From NCBI RefSeq assembly GCF_000090795.2, contig NW_003546626.1, forward strand, positions 71,776 through 98,118: a stretch of 26,343 nt of DNA, given 5' to 3'. The DNA is from Amphimedon queenslandica. Lineage: Eukaryota; Porifera; Demospongiae; Haplosclerida; Niphatidae. The notes beneath the pieces were generated by a model that was given only the letters and a program-made list of their open reading frames with translations, did no database searches and was not told the origin of the DNA. Shown in pieces: positions 9,301 to 18,100 of this stretch. Position 1 is the stretch's first letter. Each line of letters begins with the position of its first letter. The position numbers and the translations under genes are program-made.

Positions 9301-9639
9301 GACATCAGTAATTTGATTGTTAATTGTCTAAATTATTTATTCTGTTATGCACACTTTGATCTGTAAAGGGCAGTAACCCGATTCATAGCGTTTGTTAATT
9401 AATAATACTAAAACTGTGATTTTGAGTTGTTAAAATTAATGATGGTAATAATTGTGTTGTGGATTGTTAAAAGTCATTTTAAACAGAATTTTATTTCACA
9501 AAGGTATGCATGCTCATGTGCACATGGAGTAATCTGATATCATAATTCAATGAAGGAATAAAAACAACTATAGGCTAATAACTAACTACAAACTACTATT
9601 ACACTACCAAACTACACTATCAAACTGTTCATTAGTATA
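9301..9639. other. Intergenic spacer between FReD copies B and C
   Basis: AT-rich, no coding signal. It contains a minus-strand AATAAA (plus strand 9490-9495) that could end the transcript of the gene at 9640. Confidence 0.5.
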
Positions 9640-10867
9640 TCATTTAACATATAACTCATAAAAGCTCACTGGAGAGTCTTCATCAATTATACTACCTTGA
9701 TCAGCACACACCCTCAGTTCAAGGTAGTCAGTGGTGGTAGTGCCAAGTACCTTATTGAACCATGGAAGACTAGGACGAGATGTGCAACAATTACCTTCAA
9801 GACTACCACATCCTTTACCATCCCACAATGGATCAGATGTAAAAAGTATGCCATGTTGACCTGTACCAGTACCACTGGTATCAGGATTACCAGATTCACA
9901 GAAGTAGTCATTGCCAATGAAAGATTGAAGAGTTGAGTTTTGAAGACTACCTTGAGAACAAGGACAATTGTGACGACCATCATTAGTACCAGAATAAAAA
10001 GTAACTTCATTAAATCCAGCAATTAGTGTCCAGACATGTTGACGAGGAGACCCATGAGTGATACTAACACCATCAACGTAATAAGAATTTATATCATTGT
10101 GACTAGCATCAATGACACTACCATATGTTTCACCTTGATATCTGCCTGGATATGCTCCATCAGGGGTACCATACTGATATCCCACTACTCTACCACACAC
10201 TTGAGAGTAACTGATACCATTAGATGGGAACTGAACTGATGTACAACTGCCTACACTTGATGTTGCTCTACCACAAGCTCTAACTCCTCCTGACTGGTAC
10301 AATCTAAACCCAGAAGGACAGTTATCTGTAGCATCAGTCATATCCAGATATCCTAGTCTTGTCCATCCTCCTCCTGAACCACACAGCTCCTCCATATTAC
10401 AGTAAACACTTTGAGTTCCGTTAGTAGCAGTTTTCAGTAAATATACACCAGAAGGACTGTTTGGTTGTTTGTTCTTAATCTCTTGACAAGAAGTAGGGAT
10501 AGGAGAGAAGGAAGATGAGTCATTGTGTAACATGATAAGGTCTTCCACTAGTAGCAGTATATCATTGATAGCTCCAGCATTAGAGGTAGCAGTCCCCTTA
10601 ATATGAGAGAGAGAAGAAATGATACTATCCATTTTCTGTTTTATTTCTTGAATATCTTGACCATTTTTTCTGGTAGTGTTGAGTAGTTCATTCAATAGTT
10701 CATCATCAGTGTTGTATTGATTGGTATCAGTATTACTGGTATCACTGCATGCAGGTAGTACAGGCTGCAGTACAGGTACTGTTAGCAGCATCAAATGTAA
10801 GAGCAAGATTAGAACTACTGATAAACTGAGGGAGACAAGCAATAGCTAGTATAAGAAGGGAGAGCAT
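9640..10867 (-). CDS. Secreted fibrinogen-like protein (FReD) copy C, with a 4-bp frameshift near its N-terminus
   Basis: Nearly full-length, intronless copy of the gene at 12448-13584. The start homologous to that gene is ATG 10867 (MLSLLILAIACLPQF), behind a CRE/TATA promoter. After about 40 codons a 4-bp insertion near 10746-10752 (TGCATGCAGG where the sister copy has TGCAAG) puts a TGA in frame. The rest is open to 9640: a coiled-coil region (NTDDELLNELLNTTRKNG onward), then the FReD (SCQEIKNKQPNSPSGVYLL, GSGGGWTRLGYLDMTD, ELRVCADQG, ending YELYVK). The downstream frame has no ATG before MLLTVPVLQ (about 10791) and only a weakly hydrophobic start. It is either a recent pseudogene or depends on an alternative start; an assembly error is possible. 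The body shows no other damage, which argues for a recent event. Confidence 0.8.
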
Positions 10868-10912
10868 TATTATCCTCTTTGTAATGATTGTTTACTGTTT
10901 GCTCCTCACTCC

Positions 10913-10949
10913 TTTTATAATATTTAGAAGAGCCTGACTAGTGACGTCA
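10913..10949 (-). promoter_or_regulatory. CRE + TATA promoter of FReD copy C
   Basis: TTATAAAA (10913-10920) and a perfect CRE TGACGTCA (10942-10949) lie about 46 and 75 bp upstream of ATG 10867. The sequence around both is conserved with copies B and D. Confidence 0.7.
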
Positions 10950-11030
10950 GAGATTATACGCTACGTATCCGCAAATATTCAAAGAACGTGGTGTTTTTAC
11001 TGCACTCATTAGCACATATTAGGGCAGGTA

Positions 11031-11770
11031 TGATGCTATGCATTGTATGCAATCAAGAGTACATAATACTCTTGATGCTATGTATTTGTAATTATAAATA
11101 TTCAAAGAACGTAGTGTTTTTACTACTCTGATTAACAAGTCATGTAGTGGTATGACTCAAAGCTAAGTACATGTATCAAAAGAGTCAGGAGAAAACAGTA
11201 AACAACCATTAGAGTAAGATCAAGAGTAAAATAATAAAAAAAACGATTGAGCTCAATTCTCTGTCCTTCGAATTACAAAGCAATTAGGAAAATCTTGTTG
11301 TCCATCTCACATTACATGGAAGTCCATTACCCAACTGAAGTATTGAAAAATTAAAATGGACCAACAGTATATGTAGCTGTAAATGTATAGCCTTTATGTA
11401 TAATGTACACACATCATACACATATTACAAGGACACTAATGTACATGTACATGTATAATAATACATGTACATGTATAGTACATGATAGCATATGTATAGC
11501 TCATATAATAATACAGGCATGTTTGATAAGTGCAGCTACTGCTAGTGTATGTACTTGACTACTTGTACATGTACATGCATGCATTACTTAAGAATGTATA
11601 TGGGAAGAGTTTGAGTGAACTATTATATGATAATTCTATCCTTTTATTGAGTGAGTATGGCTCACCAACTGATACAGCAACTATACCTAATGAACACATT
11701 ACATGATACTATAAGAGGAATAAAGCATATATGGGCTACATACAGTGTAGAATAGGGTATTTTCAGAATA
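11031..11770. other. Non-coding spacer with ACATGTAC repeats
   Basis: No coding sequence seen. At about 11190-11300 there is a block (AGTAAGATCAAGAGTAAAAT, then CAATTACAAAGCAATTAGG-like sequence) that recurs at 14670-14755. It is therefore part of the duplicated FReD unit's upstream flank. From 11380 to 11590 it is dominated by ACATGTAC microsatellite. Confidence 0.6.
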
Positions 11771-11779
11771 TTGAAGTTT

Positions 11780-12190
11780 CTTTTAAAAAGATTATAACTG
11801 AAAAAATTGAAGTCAGAATCTGCTCAAACTTTCTACATAGCATGAGTACATCAATATGTATAAGAAAACATAATAAAATTTCGGGGTGATTTTGGAGCTA
11901 ATTTTTCGGAAAAACCATGGGCATAGTAAAGGTGATTTTTCGTAAATTTGGAATTTAAAAAAAATGGTCATACCTAAAAAAATTGAAGTTGGAATTGGCT
12001 CAAACTTTTTATGTAGCATGAGAACATCAATATGTATCAGAAAATGTAATAAAAATTGGGGGTTATTTTGGAGCCAATTTTGTGCAAAAAAGCATGGGCT
12101 TATTTATAGTACAACACATTTAAAAATGGCCATAACTTTAAAAATTTAGTCAGAATCAAGTCAAACATAATACATAGCATAAATATGGTG
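11780..12190. repeat. Three diverged tandem copies of the intron-4 repeat family
   Basis: Three units start near 11795, 11965 and 12130. Each has TCAGAATC/TTGGAATTGGCTCAAAC-type sequence, then ACATAGCATGAG-ACATCAATATGTAT, then a GATTTTGGAGC-AATTTT block, about 170 bp apart. The same order of blocks occurs in the 185-bp units at 2514-2895, so this is one dispersed tandem-repeat family. The third unit is partial. Confidence 0.7.
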
Positions 12191-12194
12191 CTAG

Positions 12195-12447
12195 GCATCT
12201 CTTGCCAACAACCCATGAGCTGCAACATAGCTTGGAGGTGTGGCTTTAACTGCTTTGTATGGTCATAGATATTATGATATTGTATGGTACATCCACCTGT
12301 GCACATGATACATTGTACCAAATAAATGATTAAAAAATAACTAAATAAAAGAATAACTCTAACAGGAGAACAGTATAGCATTCATTTACAAAGTATAGCG
12401 TAAAAAGTAGCTACTAAAACAACTCTTTAAAGTAGCTAGATGCTCCA
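12195..12447. repeat. 3' flank of FReD copy D, paralogous to 6793-6960
   Basis: CATGAGCTGCAACATAGCTT and GGAGGTGTGGCTT match the region at 6805-6838, and CAACTCTTTAAAGTAGCTAG matches 6947-6970. It shows how far the duplicated FReD unit extends past the stop codon. Confidence 0.65.
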
Positions 12448-13584
12448 TTACTTGACATATATTTCATAGTACCCAACAGGAACATCTTCATTACCAGTTC
12501 CCTCATCACCACACACTCTTAATTCAAGGTACTCAGTAGTCGTAGTACTACCATAATCTCTGTGAAACCATGGGAGACCTGTAGCATTGCAACAAGCTGC
12601 TTCGCTAGCATGACAATCTTGACCATCCCATAATGGATCAGACGTGTGAAGATTGTACGAGATAGAGTTTGAACCAGGATTATCAGATTCACAGAAATAA
12701 TGATTACCAACAAAAGACTGCACTGGAAACCCACCACCAGTTGAACAAGGACAATAACTGTTTGACCAAGAAGCAATCAGTGTCCAGACATGATTACGAG
12801 TAGATCCACGTGTGATGCTAACACCATCAACATATGGTCCATTGATGTTAGTGTGATTTCCATTAGCTGTATCAAGAGCATCTGAGGATCCATATTGATA
12901 TCCAGTTACTCTACCACACACTTGAGAGTAACTGATACCATTAGATGGGAACTGAACTGATGCACAACCACCACTGCTTGTTACTGGTCTACCACAAGCT
13001 CTAACTCCTCCTGACTGGTACAGTCTAAACCCAGAAGGACAGTTCTCTGTAGAGTCTGTCATATCCAGATATGCTCGTCTTGTCCATCCACCTCCTGAAC
13101 CACACAGCTCCTCCATATGACAGTAAACACTTTGAGTTTTGTTAGTAGCAGTTTTCAGTAGATATACACCAGAAGGACTGTTTGGTTGTTTGTCTTTAAT
13201 CTCTTGACAAGAAGTAGGAATAGGAGAGAAGGAAGATGAGTCATTGTGTAACATGATAAGGTCTTCCACTAGTAGCAGTATATCATTGATAGCTCCAGCA
13301 TTAAAAGCAACAGTGTCCTTGATATGAGAGAGAGAAGAAATGATACCATCCATTTTCTGCTTTATTTCTTGAATATCTTGACCATTGTTCCTGGTAGCAT
13401 TGAGTAGTTCATTCAACAGTCCATCATCAGTGTTGTATTGATTGGTATTAGTGTTACTGGTATCACTGCAAGTAGTACAGGCTGCAGTACAGGTACTGTT
13501 AGCAGCATCAAATGTAAGAGAAAGATTAGAACTACTGATAAACTGAGGGAGACAAGCAATAGCTAGTATAAGAAGAGAGAGCAT
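12448..13584 (-). CDS. Secreted fibrinogen-like (FReD) protein with coiled coil, copy D (intact)
   Basis: Intronless gene of 378 codons and the only undamaged member of the array. Residues 1-19 are a signal peptide (MLSLLILAIACLPQFISSS). Residues ~20-50 are Cys/Thr/Asn-rich. Residues ~53-115 are amphipathic and probably coiled coil (LLNELLNATRNNGQDIQEIK). Residues ~125-378 form a fibrinogen-related domain: SCQEIKDKQPNSPSGVYLL, GSGGGWTR, CPSGFRLYQSGGVRACG, YSQVCGRVTGYQYGS, YFCESDNPG, TSDPLWDGQDC, ELRVCGDEGTGNEDVPV, ending YYEIYVK. Several N-glycosylation sites are present. From memory, the same block pattern occurs in coral 'skeletal organic matrix protein 5'-type proteins. Expected role: secreted, oligomeric, carbohydrate- or matrix-binding; this is inferred from the fold. 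Confidence 0.9.
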   Translation of the reverse strand: MLSLLILAIACLPQFISSSNLSLTFDAANSTCTAACTTCSDTSNTNTNQYNTDDGLLNELLNATRNNGQDIQEIKQKMDGIISSLSHIKDTVAFNAGAINDILLLVEDLIMLHNDSSSFSPIPTSCQEIKDKQPNSPSGVYLLKTATNKTQSVYCHMEELCGSGGGWTRRAYLDMTDSTENCPSGFRLYQSGGVRACGRPVTSSGGCASVQFPSNGISYSQVCGRVTGYQYGSSDALDTANGNHTNINGPYVDGVSITRGSTRNHVWTLIASWSNSYCPCSTGGGFPVQSFVGNHYFCESDNPGSNSISYNLHTSDPLWDGQDCHASEAACCNATGLPWFHRDYGSTTTTEYLELRVCGDEGTGNEDVPVGYYEIYVK

Positions 13585-13629
13585 TATTATCCTCTTTGTA
13601 ATGATTGTTTACTGTTTACTCCTCACTCG

Positions 13630-13666
13630 TTTTATAATCTTCAGAAGAGCCTGACTAGTGACGTCA
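13630..13666 (-). promoter_or_regulatory. CRE + TATA promoter of FReD copy D
   Basis: TTATAAAA (13630-13637) lies about 46 bp and a perfect CRE TGACGTCA (13659-13666) about 75 bp upstream of the ATG at 13584. A MITE inserted at 13685 separates this core from the further upstream block (CAAATATTCAAAGAACGTA) that is contiguous in copies B and C. Confidence 0.75.
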
Positions 13667-13684
13667 GAGATTATACGCTACTTG

Positions 13685-14017
13685 CAGAGGCGTATTTAGG
13701 GGGGGGCTGAGGGGGCTTGAGCACCCCCCTCAGGGCTGGGCTCAGAAAAAATTACTAAAGTCCTGGACTCTTGCATCACTACCAAGCCTCTTAACAAAGT
13801 TATCTAGCCCCCTGGTCATGATTTCAGCAGTTTCCAGTGCTTTAAGGAGCAATCAGAAGTACCAGTAACATGCTTGAAATGATCTTGGCCCCACCCGTAA
13901 TTGACGAAAATGCAGGAAAAGGCCGTTTTACCGCCGTAAAGTGGGTGTGGCCAAAAATCGCGGCGCGCTTCGCGCGCCCTCAGCACCCCCCTCCTTCAAT
14001 TCCTAGATACGCCCCTG
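13685..14017. mobile_element. MITE with CAG(A/G)GGCGTAT termini, 5-bp TSD
   Basis: Ends CAGAGGCGTATTTAGG and CCTAGATACGCCCCTG are inverted repeats, flanked by ACTTG at 13680-13684 and 14018-14022. Comparison with copies B and C shows the empty site in the same promoter. The interior is related to 21372-21733 (shared TTTTACCGCCGTAAA and CTCAGAAAAAATTACT). Termini resemble hAT, but the TSD is 5 bp rather than 8. Non-coding. Confidence 0.85.
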
Positions 14018-14317
14018 ACTTGTTGGCAAATATTCAAAGAACGTATTTCTATGGTAGTGTTTTTACTATACTCATTAACACAGATCATGTAGTGGTATTA
14101 CGTAGTGATTATTAAAGTTTAAATTGATTTCGACTTAAAATTTTTGATCAATTTACTTTGTTTCAAAAAATGACTCCAAAATTACCCAAATACCCCCAAC
14201 ATGGTAAGCATGTTATATAACATTATTGTTAACTCAACAAAATGTCTATGTGACCATAGTTTCATCTTTAGCTAATAAATATTTTAGCAAGCATGTGAGT
14301 CTACATGCCTATAATGT

Positions 14318-14460
14318 TATGTAAGAGCAAGATTAGAACTGCTTATAAACTGAGGGAGACAAGCAATAGCTATATAAGAAGAAGGCATATCATAATGACA
14401 CTTTTTGTAAAATTGTTTACTCCTAATGTGTCCTTCATTATATATAACTAGAAGAGCTGA
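14318..14460 (-). pseudogene. 5' relic of a further FReD copy (E)
   Basis: GTAAGAGCAAGATTAGAACT, then TATAAACTGAGGGAGACAAG and CAATAGCTA, match codons ~9-30 of copies C and D. The following promoter-like block is degenerate (TGATGCAA where the CRE would be). No downstream FReD frame is attached, since the spacer at 14110-14318 is unrelated. Confidence 0.7.
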
Positions 14461-14669
14461 CTGATGATGCAAGAGACAATCATGTTGTATGCAATGGTAA
14501 ACATTTCAAGAATGTACTTTTAATTAGTGTAATAATGGCCTATTACTGGCCCATTAAGCAAGAATGTGTAAGTGCTGTTGCTGAAACAAATTACTATAGT
14601 ATATATACAGTAAACAACAAGTGTCACTTATTTCACTAGGCAAGTACCTTCACCTATTATAATTATTTA

Positions 14670-14958
14670 CAGTAAGATCAAGAGTAAAATAATAAAAGAA
14701 TGATTGGCGTCAATTCTTTAACCTTGCAATTACAAAGCAATTAGGAAAATTTTGTGTCCATTTCACCAATATATGCTCCTTTTCATCAAAGAGGGTAAGT
14801 CGTGTTACTTCTCATGATGTCATTCCACTCTTTCTCTCTTGATCCTCTCTCTCTTCCTCCTTCTACTTTCTGTAGAAGAATTACTCTAACAACTAGATCA
14901 GTAGTGTTGCTGAGGAAAATGACTGTTGCTATGACAACTGTATATGTATATCAATAAA
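14670..14958 (+). other. Possible small plus-strand spliced transcript end
   Basis: GAGG followed by GTAAGT (donor at 14795) pairs with a strong pyrimidine tract and CTGTAG acceptor at about 14874; AATAAA follows at 14953-14958. The only short frame across the junction is an 11-residue one from ATG near 14773, so this is more likely a non-coding or UTR structure. It converges with the large gene ending at 15101. Confidence 0.3.
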
Positions 14959-15001
14959 GAGATATACCGGCAATACTCGAGAATATTTTACATTTTTTCC
15001 T

Positions 15002-15007
15002 TTTATT
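15002..15007 (-). terminator. Polyadenylation signal of the death-fold/GTPase gene
   Basis: TTTATT on the plus strand reads AATAAA on the minus strand, about 95 bp after the stop codon at 15101-15103. Confidence 0.55.
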
Positions 15008-15100
15008 TTGTCCTGTATTGTAATTTTTAAAAAGCAATTGCTCTGATAGAATCAACAATAAAAATTAATAAGCATCAATAAAATTATCCAAAATCAAAAA

Positions 15101-18100
15101 TTATACTAATCTTTTATAATTGTCTAATAGTGTCTGTGCTAGTCTATCAGCTCTTCTTGTATTCTCTTGTTTAATTATTTCTAGAAACAAACCAAAATCT
15201 TCTCCATCCTCTATAATGGATGCTTTAACTAAACTAAGCAGCTCATCCATTCTTTCATTAGCAGTTAGTCCAGTGCTGGTATCAATAATTTGACCTTTTT
15301 CAGCATCACTTATCATCCTCTTCTCAACCAGCCTGTCTATCAGTGGATAAAGGCCAACCCTTTCCTTTATCATTCCAGTACATTCTGTCATTACTCTATG
15401 AGCAATATCAGATCTAAATGTACCTATTAATGATACAAATTCAGTGATTAGTGTGTCATTATGTTAATATCAGCCATACCTTCTTCAGTCTCTCTCCTGG
15501 TTTGACTAACACTAGTAGCAGAGGAACTTGAGCTAGTACTGTCTACTACACAAACAAAACAATCAGTTACAGATCAATTATTGTAAACTTACTCATTGAT
15601 GAAGGGGAAGGTGGAGGACATCGGTTAATATAGATCGTCATTGAAGGATCTATCCCAGTTAGATCAATGGGGCAATGAAGCGGCTTTTTAGCAAGACCAA
15701 TTTCAGCATACACTGATATACTGCAGGTTGCATATGAAGGAGTCAAGGGAAACTGGTCAACTCTTGACTGAAATAACTACATTTATACAAAAAAGGAATA
15801 TTTAGGTAAAACTGGCTCCTGGTACCCATACTTACTTTCATTGGATTCCTGATAGGATCAACAGTCCATCCTACCTGCTGTCCAGTGTGTAGTGTCAATT
15901 CAAGAGTTCCGTTTGGTTGAATAAACTTAAATGAGTCAACAACATCATCATATTCAATACTTGATGCTTGCTTGCTTTCTAAATGCTACACGAACATAAA
16001 ACAATAAGCAATCAAATTTGTATGCATTGGCATATGTATGTACATGCATGTATGTGTATGCTTTACCCTTTTAAGAACTTCCAAATCTCTAACAACAGTA
16101 TACATAGCTTTCCAATGACCAACTTCTTTCTTATCATAGTACATCATTCCAGAATACAATGTATCACAAGAAAGAGCTATAAAAGTATACATGTATTTGT
16201 AATATTGTAATACATATAATATACTATTATTGTCAGAGTGTGCAGTGAAATGATCAGTAGAGGATTGTAGTGATTCATCATCATTCCTTGCTGGACACTG
16301 TTCACTGGATACAGTAGCTGTAGGTCCATCAGAATCACTTAGTGCATGATCTGACTGTTGTACTGTTGGTTTATCAGTAGTATGGGATCCTACCTCATGG
16401 ACTAACTGAGAAGGATCATCATTAATTGAGTCTATAAGGTAAAACATAACATGCAGTATACATGATACAGTTACATACCATGAGGTGGTGTAGTGCTTGT
16501 TGATGGAGTGGCTCCTCCTCCACTACTATTCTCTCCTGCTCCATTACTGCTATCATTAGGTGTGTCTCCATTAGTCTCCTCCTCACTATCATTATTTGTT
16601 CCTATACATCATACAAACACATCAACAGTAAATTATTAATACAAACACTATTGTATACCTTGAGTTTGTGTATCATTCTCTGATCCATTCCCACCTCCAT
16701 TAGGTGTGTCTCCATTACCAACATGTACAATACCAAGAGCACAGAATTCATCGCGTTCAATAGAACCATATCTGTTCCCTACACTAAAAGATCCTCCTTC
16801 AACTATACTGAACTGGTAAGCATTGGGAGACTTCAGTGGAGCTCTCACAAACTTGAGGCAACCAGTCTGACTAGTCTTCCTTAGATCCACACAATGTTGA
16901 AGCTCTATTACCAGTGGTTTTAATAGTCCCTTAGATACTGATATTGCATATACTGCACTCACTAGCACAATACCTTTGGGTACCTTGAAATTACCACCAG
17001 CTAGTGCAGTAACAGCTACTTCAGTATCCTTGGACACTGCTCCTTGAGGGCACTCTAATCTGAATCCATATTTCTCCCACTGGAGTGAGTCAGACCTGTC
17101 TCCTTGTAGGATAAAGAGCTTCTGTCCAGCTATAATGACACTAGAGTCTAGTGAATCTGAAACAATACAGGCACATCATATCTAATACCAGTATAGTACA
17201 CACACAATCATTCACATGTGTACATGTACATGTACATGAATAATTTACCCATTGAAGGGATCAGGTAATTAAATTGTAGTCCAATGGAACTAGTCTCTTT
17301 GATGGATTGTTCCTCTAAGGATGTGACTCTCTCCTGTAGTTGTGACTTCTCCTTCACTAGTTTGGCTATGTACAACTCCTTTTCTTTAAGGTCTATAAAT
17401 TAATAGAATATTAATAATTATTATTGATTGATGATGATACACTAACCAGTAATGATCTGTTTCTCATTCTTTGATTGCTCCTCTACTTCTGATGTCAATT
17501 CTGACATAAAACTGTCCTTCTCAGTTTTGAGAATTTGAGCATCATCTATAAAATGACATAATTTTAATTAATTAGGCCACTCCAAATAATCCATCATTTC
17601 TCTTTTTATGTACAGTGTTGATGTGTGCAGACAAGAGCAACTTTGTTAATATAACATTACATTATTTGCCATTGCTAAAAAGGCAAGCTAGAATGAATCA
17701 GAAATCATTATAATAATATAATTTTGATTTCTGTGAATGCACCTTGGCCTGCCATGGCTTAATAAAATGAACTTTTTATAAGGAATAAATTTTTGGATTT
17801 CCTAAACAGTTTGTCAATTAGTGTTACTAAATAGGATTAACCCCTTTTTAAATATGGCTGCCATGGCTTAATATAGACTGGAAGAATGAACTCCTATGCC
17901 TACCGGATCTTGACCGGGGACTACCTTGTCTTGTTCAGTCAGTTTTTTTTAATTTTAGTAGTATTTATTCTGTTAATTCATTAAAAATACTTTTCAAAAC
18001 AATAAATATTGACAGTCATGCTCTTGTGATGTCTACATTGTGATAAGAGACCATGTAGGATTTGCGTCACAAAAGTACTTTGTAAGCATCAACACCAATC

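Noticed and set aside
12100-12381. 93-codon minus-strand ORF next to the FReD gene
   Set aside because: It lies in the dispersed tandem repeat and the duplicated 3' flank, with no family resemblance or splice support.
15986-16447. 153-codon ORF taken as its own gene
   Set aside because: It is exons 14 and 15 of the death-fold gene read through a 48-bp in-frame intron; its ends are intronic.
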